Assembly (NCBI GenBank): GCA_018881555.1 | Contig: JACAXG010000132.1 | Location: forward strand, 2,338,676-2,402,675 | Length of the DNA stretch: 64,000 bases | Direction: 5' to 3' | DNA from: Amblyornis subalaris | Lineage: Eukaryota > Chordata > Aves > Passeriformes > Ptilonorhynchidae | Part shown: positions 43,650 to 55,645 of the stretch, piece by piece | Position numbering within the stretch: position 1 is the stretch's first letter | Layout: each line of letters begins with the position of its first letter | Program-made: the position numbers and the translations under genes | Notes under the pieces: model-generated | Seen by the model: only the letters and a program-made list of their open reading frames with translations | Databases searched by the model: none | What the model was told of the DNA's origin: nothing

Positions 43650-46600
43650 CTGCAGTTCACCACCACCACAACAAAAGGAGTGCTAAAATCAGATACATGA
43701 ACTTCCACATTGGTTGTTATACCCAAAATTTCTAGTCCCGTCAGCAAACTGGAGGGTATTTATCTTCACATGAATGCAGTAAGTAAAAAATACAGTCCTG
43801 TTAACAGAGTACATTAGGAAGGTCACCAAGTTTTCTTTTTCTTGTGTTACTTCCTTCTGCAAATAATACTCTGGATTAGTATTAAAAGACTAATCTACGT
43901 GGAAGCAGAAGTACAATTATTTGCACAACTCAGTCACAGAGCTACAAAAACCCAAACAAACACTGACTCCATATCCATCATAATTTACAGTTAATATCAA
44001 TCATAAATAAAGTGTAGGTTTTGTATCAAACACATGGGGAATCTGAGTAGTGATTATACAAATTGGTTAAAGCATGAAAAGTAAATTANGATGACTCAGT
44101 GTTCCCTGCAGTCATACTTTAATTTTCAATGGTACCTCGAATATAATTTACCACATTAAGTTCACATATTTATGATTCCAATACACTGGATTTTAGACTT
44201 ATCTGCCCAAATATGCCCTGTTCATGACATACACAGATTTTTTTTTCCCCCTACTGTCACCGAATAGTATTAGCTTTTATATTCTAATTACTAACTTTTA
44301 AACAGAAATTAAACAATTGATCATAGGATCACAATTTATTTTCACATCAGCAATGTGAAGACATTCNGGGGTCAGAAATATCCAGACAAAGAAATCACGT
44401 GGAGCAGCTGTCAACACAAGTTCATACTGATATTCAAATGTATCTTGAATATCCAAAGTTTGTTCTGCCTACCTCAAGCAATCGAATGTAACAGATATCT
44501 CCTTTATAATACCAGAGACAGAAAGCTGCAGTGACGCCACTAAAGAAAAGGCTCGTGGCTTTGTAAGCAAAAGGGTTTGCACGAAAGGAGCTTAGAAGGA
44601 TGAACACCGTCAGTCCAGCAGTTGCCAGCTGAAATGAAACATGCTAATATCTGACTGTTTCACTTCAAACATACAAATCCATCAAGCTCCAGATAATATT
44701 TGGACACCATCTGATAGGAGCTCCACACCTTTCCAGGTTTAAGATCCATCTTGTGTTACCCTACTCACCCTTCACAAATGACTTTTCCAAAATCAGGGAA
44801 GTACTAAGGTTACATATATGCATTAAGAAAACAAAATAGTTTAGTGCCTTTTATGATGTCTTCAGAAGGCATCAAAAACAATAAAAAAAGGCAAATCTTG
44901 ACTCCAGCAAGTGAACTGGCTTATGTAATGATATGTTTAAACATAAAACAAGCACACAGCCTGTTGAGTGACAGCAAAGTGCCAGGTGAGCACTGGCCAA
45001 CCTTCTTGCACCTTTTTGCAAAGGTTCTACCTTCAACACCTGCTCTGCTCCTTCCTTAGGCTGATGTTTGTCTCCCACTCCCAGTGTAAGTCCCTTCTGC
45101 TGCCTGTGCCACAGGAGAATGTAATCACCGCCAAGTCAGCTTAAAACATCCCAGAAGGAACTTCTCAGAGCAGCGTTTTGAGACCAGCCCAGCCCAAGCC
45201 TGCTTGCCCACATGCCTTGAATGACTGAAATCCATCCAGGGCAGCGTGTGAGAAGCTCTGTCACCGGCTTGTGACACTTTCTGCTCCTGTGACAGGGCTC
45301 TGCACTCACGTAACTGGTCTGACCAGTCGTCCTCCTCCTCTGTTTTAGAGCTCAGAATTAGATGGACACTCTAACACACCTTCCCTGTGTTCCTGCTCCT
45401 GTTCCACAGCAGAGGAGGCAGCTGGCTGTGTTTCCCCACAGTGCAGTGATACAAAGCAACACAAGCAGAAACGCATCACATCAGGTCCTGGTGATGTGAG
45501 CAGCAGGAATGAGGAACGGGAGCACGGCTCAGCCAGCAGGGATGGGCCCTCGGGCCGCATTTGCGCACGCAGACAAAACCTCTCCCTGCACAGACACATC
45601 ACAAAATACGCAAGTTGTACCCTTCAAAACCAAAACTGCCTTTTTTTTTTTTAAACAGACAGTTTTTTCTCATCACAGATGTGTTTTTCAAAGACACAAA
45701 GACACAATGAGGAAGATACTCTTCCTCATTATTCACAAAACTCAGTGTAAATCTGCATCAGCACATATGATCTCCAAGTCCTAATGCCACATTTAAAATG
45801 GGTAAGTAGTTAAGCAGCAGCCACAGGAAAGACAACATTAAATCCTAGTACTGGTAACGGTTACAGCCATTTATCACACTACTTAAACTGAGATGTGCTN
45901 ATCTGCTAAACTGCTGATAGCACAACTGACTGGAATCAGAGGCAGGGAGCAGAGAGCCTGCCAATAAAGTGAGTGAACAGCACACCAGCTTTTAAATACT
46001 AATGTCTCACAGGTATGTCAGGGAATCCAAAGNCTCAAGAAACAGCAATTTTTTCATTCACTTTCTGTTACACAACAGAAACATCCTCTATTAACTGCTA
46101 ATCAAATGATAAAAATAAGAACAAATGTGACAATCATTCATTGAAGCTCTTCAAGGAAGTACCTGAAGCAATGTAAGTATTGATTAACTTGNGAGAACAT
46201 CAAAAATCTCAATACAGTCCTGTAACATGCCAAAAAAAAAAAAAAAGAAGAAAAAAAATATTTCCTGTAGCAGCAGTCCAGAGAAGCTTATGGTCGAACA
46301 GTAAATTCTCACTTCAGAGTCCATGGCATGGAGAAAAGCAGTTTCTGTAACATTCAATCCTCCTCCTTCCTCAGCTGAAAGTACATACACTCCTAACTTT
46401 TGAAGGAAGCTGTTGACACCCTCATCCCTTAGCTGTTCATCCACCGTACCCACTGAAAAACCTTCCCCCCATGGCAGTACTGCTAATTCTAACTAGGAAC
46501 ACCCCCTTTCCCAGATAGCTCCAGCCTGCTATCCTTTGAGCAGGAACACCACCTTTGCCAGCTCCAGCCTGCTATCCTCTGAGTACAGGCACACACCGAG

Positions 46601-49600
46601 GATCTGGTATGTCTTAATTCAATACTATGCCATTTCAAACTGCCTGTCTTTTCAATCTTCTTACTGAATGCAAACATGATTCTTCTAAATCCCTGACTAC
46701 AAAGGACTTTCCTAAGCAGATGTACTATTAATGCTAGCATTAAATTTCATAAGGCAGATAGAATTTGACCCAGACTCTCAACACTTAGATTGTAAATAGT
46801 CACAAAGGAGGAAATGACTTTGTTTCAGCCAATTTCAAAATGCATGTGAGATGACATCTAACGAAATGTATTACATGACAACTATAGGAAACATTTGCTG
46901 AGGTGTGGCTGTCTAGAAGACTTCACTAACAACAAGAGAAGAAAATAAAGTGTGCCTTGTCACCTAGTAACTATCACAATGGGGCTCTTTACAACAAACA
47001 GATTAAAGAATGACAGAAGTGTGTGCTTGGGGTGGTTCTGTAAGCAAATTGACGGTCAAGGTCCTGAGAAACAAAAATCACTGCTCTGAAAGAAAAAAAA
47101 CAAACTTATTTACACCTCAAGGCCTAAAAATACTGCAGAAAGGGACAAAAAAGGGCAGGAGGGACTAATGCTTCATGAGTGCGTGCATATACAAACGTTG
47201 TTCAACCCAGGCTTGAAATGGAAGTGAAGTGCACTGAGATAAGTGACTCTGAGGCATAAAACCTTCTGAAAGGGGAGTAACAAGAACTTAATACAGCAAA
47301 TGCAGTTCACTGGACACAAGACAGATTCAACCACACATTACATAATATAATGGCCACTAGCAGTCAATTAAGTTAGCTCCTTTCAGCAGGAAAGCGTTTT
47401 GCATCATCTTTGGGTAGATGGTTACCACTCATGGCTGTGCTCCTAAGAGAGGCCTTGTAGCAGAGTCGCTGATGAAGAGGGAATCATTCACTGTCCAAAG
47501 AAGTACATGTGCAACCCACAAAATTGTGAAAAACATAGTTCTCACATCAGCAAAGACCACATACACTCTTTACCTCTGGATTTGTAAAAGCATCCAGACA
47601 GGTTTTATAGGATACGAAACAAGCTCATTTTTAAACAGAAGTACAAGGTAGCTTTCCTCTTTCTATGGGCCACAGCAGAATACTCAAATTTCCTTTAGTA
47701 ANAGACTGAAGTCTCAAAATTACTCAAAGCTGCCAAACAGATGCGATGCATTTCAGAGAGCAAGTGGGGAACAAGGAAAGGAATGATGAAATGCTCCACT
47801 GCTCACAGGCAGATGACTCCAAGAGTCAGAAGGGTCCTAAGCACCATGATGTGGCCAGGCAAGCAGCTCAGTGACAGAAAAATCTGGTGACACCAACACA
47901 AGCAACCCAAGTTCCCAGAAGTCCCTAGTGCTCTTAGACGGATGTCACCTCAGGACTCAGAGCTGCTTTGTCACTGCAGCTGTAAACCTGCTAAGGAAAC
48001 ACTGCACAACTCTAAACAAAGTCCACATATTTACAGGAAAAACCTACCTAGAGGATAAGGCCCTTGAAATTGCTTCAGAGCAATTCTCTTTGTGCTGTAA
48101 TTTGTGATCCTTACTTCCTGGTTCTTTCTCAAGCACAGGATCGATAACTCACAAAATTGCTGCTGTTACTCTTTATTTTGCTTTCAAAGATGGCACATTC
48201 TGAAGACAAATTCATCATAAAAATCCAAGTGAACACCCTTAAGCAGTAGTCTCTTCAAATGCTCTGTAATACTCACTGTCCTTCCACATTGGTTCAGGTT
48301 TAATGTCCAGTGCNAGTAACCAGGAGAAGGGATGCTTGTCCCTTGATGACTGGAGAGCTTCTTATGAAGACAGCTAGAAAAACGGTTTATTCTTAACATC
48401 CTCAGACTCCCCAGTGAAAGCATATAATTACTTCTTTTCTCTGGTACCAGACCAAAAGACTTGGGCAGCACTACATAACTCAAGTAAGCACCTGTCTATC
48501 CCAGGCACTGTGTTACTGTTCTCTGATTCCAACTGATCTTACAAATATCTCTGCTCTTCTGTGTCCTTCTCTCCACTGTTTCGAGACATTTTTGTTTACT
48601 AGCAGGTCCCAATCTTGTGAGAGCAAGAAAGGTAAAAATAGCTCCATTTTGATACTGAAGGTGCCAGATGTATTCAGTTTCGGCAAAATTGAATTTAGGA
48701 AGGCAGACATACAACTACATATATAGAAAGTTGTGGAGTTTATATAGCCCAGCACCAAATGAACAGAAAATTCTACACCCCAGCTAAACCACTAAGAAAT
48801 GCAATGCTTTCACAATGACTCTCCTGTTTGTTCACCTGCAATTCTTCCAACAGCAAAGCAGAGCACTGAAGCACCTGAAACAGNAGCTGGTCTAAACAGG
48901 TATCAGGAACTGTTCACTTTTATTATTCTGGCTTTCTAATCATCAAGAGGCAAGTTCAATGATATGTGTTATATCTGAAGACATACTTTTCCTTTCGTTG
49001 TGCAACTTTTAAAGCTGATCCAATAATAAAATAATAATGGTTNAAAAGCCAAGGTACACACATCAAAAGGTTACTAAAAAATTCCAAACTAACAGCTAGA
49101 TCTAGAAGTGGGAGGCCTGGAAGACAGATTTTTTTTTTTTTTAAATGAAGAGCATTATCCTCATAAAATTATATCTGCCAAAGAAAACATTGACTTTTTT
49201 TCCCGTATCACCCAATAGCAATTAAAATGCTGTCATATGAAGTTGCAAAAGGAAGCTACGAGCATTTTACAGCTGTTTTAAAGATTCACACTTACACCTC
49301 AAGTCACATTGTAAAACAGTCTCCCATCTCTCCAGCCCTCCAACTACCACTTAAAGCTCTCGGCAAAAGCTGCCTCTCTCAGTTAAAGCTGCCCAGACAC
49401 ACCTACAGACTGGACTCAACTAAAATGAAACTTCCATTACATGTCTTACAGGGTTCTGAGACCTGTAAAAGCACTGAGTACAAGTAGTTCCCCATCTTAG
49501 CAAATACACAACTTGGAGATGAGCTGAGACTTCAGCTCTTTCTGCCAGAATGGAATCTAACATTCACTTCACATGCAAGCAAGGACTGACTTTTAGTTCA

Positions 49601-52600
49601 GTAATATTCGGCAGTGTTTCAAAATGTGCCTTTTTTCTNACACGATTTTCAAAAATTCATAAAAAGAAAGATCAGCAATGTCCTAAATCTATCCTGAGAC
49701 AGAGGTTTACATTCATCCCATGCAAACTGTTATTCAACAATAACCATGATTTTAAAAAGAAATCTAGTGTACATGCCAACTCAGAATCAATATATACTCC
49801 ACCATTTAAACAACTCTGTCTCCTATTCATCCACGTTAAAGAATATATAACATTAAATTCCAATCCAGAGATTGATTTTTACACATGGTTCATTACACTC
49901 AAGGCGAACACCAACTTGGAAGCACCTCTCTTCATGTAAGCAGCTACAAAAGCTCATGAAGNAAAGATAAATACACAACTTTAACAAAACCACATTTATC
50001 ATTTATACTGCAGTAATAGGTTGGTTCTTTCCCAATCATTGCCTTATAGACTAAAGGCTCTGCTAAAGACATTTTTTTTATATTGCCTTACATTTCCACT
50101 CATACATCTATGAAATTGACATATGACTGAAATGTCAACAGTCAAAATATTTTCTTCATGCAGCTCTGATGCTTATCAAAAAATCACAATAAAAGCAAAA
50201 GCTGCACATGAGCACCATTTGAACAGTTCAGTTATAGACCCACTTCCCTCTTGCAGGTTTCTGAGCAACAAAAAGAGAGTACAAGTGATTTAGCCAGTTT
50301 TCAATTGCAAATTCAAGAGTTAATGTGAGATGCAATATAATCCAGTGTAACACCGGAGATGGACTTTGTATTTCAAAGACTTAGGATTTACTGGCTGAAG
50401 AATTCTGAAGAGAATAATAATGATTTTTAGAGTTTTCTTGACAAGTCACACACATATGAAGCAACGAGCAGCCCAATGTAAAAAAACTTCAGAAATGCCA
50501 CAGCATTTATTAGAAAGACCAAAATTTGTCTGAACAGTTTGTTCCACAAAGGACTGTTCCCCTCCTTTAGATATCAAGCTATAAAATATTCTATTAGAAA
50601 CACAATCTTAGATTAATCACAACAGAATAATAAAGTACTTTCTGTTATTTTTAAACACATTGTCGTAAGATAGAGATATTAAAGTAACCATAAACAACCA
50701 GACAACTGTTAGAATCAGTTGCCACTTCAATTCAGGTCTACTTTCCCATGCAGGAAATTATCAGGAAAATACCTGACATCACTCAGGTAAGGGATGAATC
50801 TGTTAGACAGCTTACATGCTACCGTGGGTATAATGACAACCCAACAAGGCTGCTAAAGAATAATCTAGGGGTATGAAAACGTTCCTATCTTCTTATAGTA
50901 ATGCTGTTCATTGCAAAACCCAAGTTCTCTCTTCAAGGGGTTTTCACATCTTTATTAGACAATAATCATCATTTAAGGAAATTAAAATACTTTTCCAAGG
51001 CAGTGCCAACCTGTCATTGCATCAGAACTCTAACAATTTTACATGACAATAAGACTAAAAACAAAATTGAAAAGAAATTTTACAGTTCATTTTAGCAGTT
51101 GTCTTACTGTAATCCTAAGGATACTTTTACCTAATCTGGACAGACTGAAAACACCCTTCTACTTCACTTGTTGGGCAAAGTGTTTGCTTTCTTTTTCTAA
51201 AGCTACTTTTTCCTTAACTACCATCTACTAGTCAACACGCTGCCTAGCAAAACAAACTTTCCTGTTGTTTCCAAGTGATATCCAACTTACCTGTGTTTTG
51301 CTAAAGAAGTTCTCTTTTACATAAGATATAAAATGCAGCTCTACTGTGTAGCAGCTGTGTAGAGGCACAAATCAAAAGTGTCAACTAAATTGAAAGGGAC
51401 TGGGATAGAAAGGCCCACAAAAGNAGGTATTTTACATAATTTAGTGTGAGATTAATTTCAAGTAGTCCTTCTGGCTTCAGGTTTATACATTTGATTACAA
51501 TTCCACATCCAACATTAGTCAGAGCAGCAAGCCACCCAAGTTATGAAACACACTAAAAGGAGATGAACTGGATTGAAAAGCATCACACTGCCTAAGAAAA
51601 AGACAGAATTCTTAAGATATGAAGTTGATCACCACTGCTTGTATTCCATACAAAACAGGGGGTGGTCATGAGGTCTCACACAGTCTACCTGTATTTACAG
51701 ACAGCAGATAGAGGAAACAAAAGAAACACGCCCGAATCCCACCTACACTAGCTCTCCTAATATTATTCCACTTTTGCCCAAGATGCAATAGAAGTGGAAA
51801 AACTGGCTGTACACTGGGACATGGAGTCCTCCAGTCCAGGCATAACTTGACACAGTTCCTGACTCAGCTCACACAAAGACCTGCTTTGATGCACATGCTC
51901 AAAGAGAAGGCAGTGGAACAGTGCATGTACACAGTAGGTACTCTCAGGATTTCCTTGCTTTTATCAGTTTAATACTTCAACTCAAATTATTCTTCTCAGG
52001 TTTTTAATCTGACTTCATTAAACACCACTGGCAGTCCAAGGTGCAAAGCTCAGCATTTCTATCACTTCTTTGAACACGAGTCAAGACGAGGTTTACCCAA
52101 ACCTTTTATCTTTGCTTTCACCACAAGTTAGCTAGTTGAACACAAGTGTATGACTCCTTCAAGGCACCACCAGCTTTTCTTCCAATCTCATGCACATGGT
52201 TAATATTATGGTCATATTAACTCCATGTCGGGAGTCAAGTAACAGCACAACTATAAAATAAAGTTCACCAGTTAAGGTTTAACAAGTGAGGCTGGATTTG
52301 TTCCCATCACAACACAAGTCATGNGGTACACCTTGAGAGTGTTATTTTTTGCCATACGAGCCCCAAGATTGGAAGCTCATATACCAGGGGAAAATAACAT
52401 ACTAACAACAGCATCCTTTTACTGTGAACATCAAATGAAACTCGGATACCTCAGGATTTACAAGCAGACTNGTAGTATTCTGTGTGTCTTCAGCACAGAA
52501 CAACTCTTACTCTTCCAAGTCAAGAAAATTAGTCTCTACTTCAGCAACCAATGCAACGCCANCAACAGCACTACTGTAACCTTTCAGATTTTAGCATCCT

Positions 52601-55110
52601 GCCTTTAGCTCTGCTTACAAGGCCAGGAACAGCTCTGTCTGTCATTACTACTACCCTGTTTGCATTCACATTCTGACACTGATAACATCACCTCTGCAAA
52701 GAAAAATGTCTTGAGGGAGGGGAAGAAATCAAATTTATGACTGAGTACACAACGTGGACAAAGCACACATTCTGTGACAGGTCTTCTACACCTCTAACAG
52801 AGCCATAACTCTTGTTCACGCTATAGAAGTTGGAGCACTGGCAGACNTTCTTACAAACCTGTAGGGCCATGGCATTAGTCAGATATGGATCCTGGCATAT
52901 TTGGCACTGAAGATGACAGCGTGTTTGCTTTCCACGGCTCTTTTCAAGTGTTGTTCCCAGAACATGCAAAAGGCTGTAAAATTCCAACCATGGAATTACT
53001 GTCTGCATGATCACTGCATACTGGAAACACAATTTGGGGGGATGGTAAAGTTCTACTGTTTTCAAACCTGACTGTCCTAGAGTTTCTCCAGTATCCCTGA
53101 AAATAAACAAGTAAAAACTTAAATCCTTTAAGGATGTGAACAGGTCANCTGTGAGATCTACAGAAGACTGATTTCTGTTAATTAATCTAAGAGGTAGTAT
53201 TATATACAAAATTATTACAGTAAAAAAGAAATCAGTATTCCATGTACTTCTTGAAATTAGGGTCATGATTTTCTCCTCTATACTGACACTGATTTGGTTC
53301 TGACAAGATTTTTTTTTTTCCACCCCCACTTTGGGGAAGCAGGGTCTTGAAAACCTTAAGGCTTTCCAGTATTGTTTTTGGCAATTGGAAAACAAGTTCA
53401 AAACAAGTCAGCCCGGAACCAAGTACAGGATATTGCTTCGTGGAGCCTGCATCTACTAATTTAACATGCCTAATAACACTATTAAATCCAGAAAAACATT
53501 GCCTTTCTATTTTCATAGCTCTTTAAAAAGCCAGCTTCAGGAAATTCGATATTAGCCTCAGACAGTATTAAGCAACAGAGCTGCTAATTGGGACCAAATC
53601 AACCACTCTATATTTGGTTCTCCAGTACTTTTCTCAATACTTTCAAACAGTGAACCTCAAAATACCAACAAACATCTTTCAACAACCCCAAATCAAGCCT
53701 TCTAAAATGATAGAAAAATACTGTTTTAAAGGCAAGACAAGAACATATGAGTGAAGATTTTCAGAAAAAGAAGAGAAGTGCTCAAAGGCAATACAGAATT
53801 AGTTCTTTTTTTTCATAAAATAGATAACATTTCAAATGTTATCTAACAGCTTCCTGAAACATTTTCATACTTTCAGTTTCTCATACCTTTAGAGCTTAAC
53901 TATGTCCTCCCTAAAGTCAATGGCAGCATAAGCATTCACAGCAGCCAGTGATTACATTTCCTCGTCTNTAGAGAAACACAGCTGTGGGTCATGGTTTCAA
54001 CAACTTCCTTACACAACAAAACATACTGGGACACTGGCCATACGTGGGTTTTTAGCGTATTCTACTTGCAACATTTTAACTACTGAAAAGCAGTTTTACA
54101 AGAAGAGAAAGCAAACAAGCACTCGAGCCAGAATGCCATACTTCTCATCTTACATACAGATTTCAATTCCTTAAGAAATCCTCTTTTGGTCTGCACAGAG
54201 TCTCGCTGGAAGTATACACATATCAGACTCACCTGTGCAGACTATTTTCCAGGACAAGAGCCAAAATCCGCAAGCCTACATCATAATCATCTCGCTGAAG
54301 TCCTTTCTTTCAAACCTAGAAGGGCAAGCAGCCTTTGCAAATACCATCTGCAAAAACAAGGACGCGTACTTTACCGCAACACCGCAGCCGGCTCTAAAAA
54401 ATAACCTTCGTAACAGTTGCTGGGCTTTGTTATCCCATTATTTAACCATACGGCGAAACCAACACGCAGCCAATGAAACAGGACAACCTAATTAACACCG
54501 TGGAGAAGAAAGCTGTCCAGAAACAAAGAGACTACGAGCCAGCACAGGAGCTGCGCTAGCCCCTCGGAGGTCCTGACTGGGAAGGCGCCGCCAAGGCAGG
54601 ACCTCAGCGCTCCTGTCACCTCGCTCCCACCCCCTGCGCCTCGCCCACGGCCCCGGCGCGACCTCTGCCAGCCCAGTGCCCCCACCCGCACAGAGACAGC
54701 CCGCCGCCACCCGGGGAAATTCTGCCTGCCTCCTCCCCGTCCTTCCCCCGCCCCCGCGTCCCCCGGGGTTCATCGCCCGCTGACAGTGAAGCGGATCACC
54801 GGCCGNCAGTCCCCTCCCCGAGTCCGCCGGGCAGCGCCCGTCCTGTCCCGTCCCGCCGAGCCCCGGCGCCCGCGGCCGCCCCCCGCCACCCCCTCGGGGA
54901 GCCCGGCAGCGCCCGCGGGGCTGGGGGGCGCCGGCACTGAACACCCACCTTCCCACGCACCCTATCCGCCCTGTCCGCCCTCCCTGCGGCGCGGCCCCTC
55001 ACCCGCTCGCTACTCGGGCGGCNGCAGCGGCGGCAGCGGGGCCATGGCGGGCTCAGCGCGGCACGGTCCCGCTCCCCCGCCGGCCGCCCCGGTCCGGCGC
55101 GCTGACACAT
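43623..55110 (-). CDS. unrecognised small two-helix membrane protein, nested in the CCDC186 5' intron (five exons)
   Basis: Five minus-strand segments with GT-AG borders join in frame: 55003-55110, 54233-54294, 51291-51354, 44473-44628, 43623-43649. Lengths are 108, 62, 64, 156 and 27 nt, with phases 0-0, 0-2, 2-0, 0-0 and 0-stop. The product has 138 codons. Residues 1-36 are Arg/Pro-rich and may be poorly defined. Residues 37-78 are mixed and soluble-looking (RDDYDVGLRILALVLENSLH...). Residues about 79-96 and 103-120 form two hydrophobic helices joined by the short polar loop FRANPFAYKA. The tail is KGDICYIRLLEQLGSHEQL. I do not recognise the family and do not assign a function; a small hairpin membrane protein is an inference. 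The CpG-containing, coding-like codon choice in 44473-44628 stands out from AT-rich surroundings. Exons 2-5 contain no Met, so the start must lie in a first exon. The shown ATG has a weak context (T at -3). No transcript evidence is available here. Confidence 0.62.
44473..44628 (-). CDS. nested gene exon 4, transmembrane hairpin
   Basis: 156 nt, 52 codons, phase 0 at both ends. Acceptor CATTTCAG and donor CTTGAG|GTAGGC. It encodes two hydrophobic stretches around the loop FRANPFAYKA and then WYYKGDICYIRLLE. Codons are rich in C/G at third positions and keep several CpGs, unlike the flanking intron. This is the strongest exon of the nested gene. Confidence 0.72.
46313..46452 (-). other. splice-bounded open segment, possible extra exon
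   Basis: Acceptor GGTTTTTCAG and donor CTCTGAA|GTGAGA enclose 140 nt, open for 46 codons in one frame (TVDEQLRDEGVNSFLQKLGV and onward). It lies between nested exons 3 and 4. Full-length inclusion would be out of phase. An inner AG at GATGAACAG would give a phase 0-0 cassette. Chance is not excluded. Confidence 0.2.
46498..46585. repeat. two-copy tandem duplication, about 44 bp
   Basis: AGCTCCAGCCTGCTATCCT occurs twice about 44 bases apart, each preceded by a GGAACACC-containing stretch. A recent local duplication within the intron. Confidence 0.75.
51291..51354 (-). CDS. nested gene exon 3
   Basis: Acceptor TTTGTGCCTCTACACAG and a near-perfect donor ACACAG|GTAAGT. Encodes CYTVELHFISYVKENFFSKT plus Q. 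The phase-2 entry and phase-0 exit match the exons on either side. Confidence 0.65.
54233..54294 (-). CDS. nested gene exon 2
   Basis: Acceptor GGACTTCAG|CGAG and donor CACAG|GTGAGT. Encodes RDDYDVGLRILALVLENSLH plus two bases of a split Ser codon. An in-frame TGA lies six codons upstream in the intron, so translation must enter by splicing. Confidence 0.6.
55003..55110 (-). CDS. nested gene exon 1 (candidate start), probably also CCDC186 5' UTR exon 1
   Basis: The donor is CGAGCGG|GTGAGG at 55002, the best donor in the CpG island. From the ATG at 55108-55110 the frame is open for 36 codons and ends in phase 0, which matches exon 2. The N at 55023 affects one residue. Whether this ATG is used, or an alternative first exon from the ATG near 54774 with a poor GTGGCG donor, cannot be decided here. 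Confidence 0.5.
55010..55045 (-). other. short upstream ORF in exon 1 (11 codons)
   Basis: The ATG at 55045 has the good context GCCATGG and is followed by ten more codons and TAG. It lies in a different frame from the 55110 ATG and could limit translation from exon 1 in whichever mRNA carries it. Confidence 0.5.
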
Positions 55111-55115
55111 CAACA

Positions 55116-55126
55116 AAGATGGCGGC
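55116..55126 (-). promoter_or_regulatory. YY1-type site GCCGCCATCTT
   Basis: On the minus strand the motif GCCGCCATCTT lies six bases before the candidate ATG at 55110. YY1 sites of this form are typical of TATA-less promoters and sit just downstream of the start site, so transcription probably begins shortly upstream of 55126. Confidence 0.6.
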
Positions 55127-55424
55127 GGCGGCGGCGGGCGGGGCCGGGCGCAGCGGGGGCGGGCCCGGGGCAGCCCCGGGCGCTCGCGGGCCCTGCGGCC
55201 CCTGGGGGTCCCCCGCGGCAGCTCGGGACGGGCCGGGGCGAGCGGGCGCTCGCGGCAGCCTCCGGGACCGGCGGATCACGACGGGACCCGTCTCGCCGCC
55301 TGCCCTCGCCCTCCTGCTGCCGCCGCGTTCCCACCCGCGCTGCCGAACCCCTGCGATCCACTGGCGGTGCTAAAAGCTCTGAGCGGCTGGATATAGGACA
55401 TCGTGCTATGGTATTAGTGCATTC

Positions 55425-55645
55425 TGCGCCAGGCAAGGTTCAGGATGGACATTAGGAAGAATTTCTTCACGGAAAGGGTAGATTAGACATTGGAACGGGC
55501 TGCCCAGGGGGGTGGTGGAGTCACCGTCCCTGGAGGTGTTTAAGGAAAGACGGGACGTCGGTGCCATGGTCTAGTTGACACGGAGGTGTTGGGTCACAGG
55601 NTGAACTCCATGATTTCAGAGGTGTTTTCCAACGTAATTGGTACT
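55425..55645 (+). mobile_element. CR1 LINE 3'-end fragment
   Basis: Contains the CR1 3' landmarks AGGAAGAATTTCTTCAC, GGAACGGGCTGCCCAGG, GGTGGTGGAGTCACC and TTTTCCAACGTAATTG. Plus orientation, 5'-truncated as usual for CR1. It ends upstream of the CCDC186 CpG island. Confidence 0.9.

Larger units (their letters stand above)
41276..55002 (-). other. CCDC186 5' intron (about 13.7 kb), host of the nested gene
   Basis: AT-rich intron from the CpG-island exon to the first coding exon. Apart from the nested exons, a tandem duplication near 46500 and a splice-bounded open segment at 46313-46452, I see no CR1, LTR or RNA gene. Its length assumes that CCDC186 starts in the 55-kb CpG island. Confidence 0.6.
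54540..55380 (-). promoter_or_regulatory. CpG-island promoter of CCDC186 and the nested gene
   Basis: Very GC- and CpG-rich block with several GGGCGG/CCGCCC boxes and no TATA box. It lies between AT-rich intron and the CR1 fragment at 55425. A typical housekeeping-type promoter. The opposite-strand ORFs here are by-products of GC richness. Confidence 0.85.

Noticed and set aside
45311..45340. 30-nt minus-strand mini-exon (AACAG|AGGAGG to TTAC|GTGAGT) near the nested gene
   Set aside because: It would keep the nested frame as a cassette, but the acceptor lacks a pyrimidine tract and the sequence is low in complexity. Not enough support.
52688..53401. Minus-strand ORF of 237 codons with a CxxC-like stretch in the CCDC186 intron
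   Set aside because: It has no clean splice borders (candidate donor GTTTGT), its phases do not fit the nested gene, and no domain is recognisable. Its length reflects alternative start codons and chance.
54492..54956. Long minus-strand GC-rich ORF (154 codons) in the CpG island
   Set aside because: Low-complexity Gly/Arg/Pro/Ala composition expected in any CpG island. It lacks a good donor in the right place, although its inner ATG near 54774 is kept as an alternative first exon.
54786..55373. Plus-strand ORF of 195 codons over the CCDC186 promoter
   Set aside because: Composition is a by-product of GC richness. Strong promoter and splice signals are on the minus strand.
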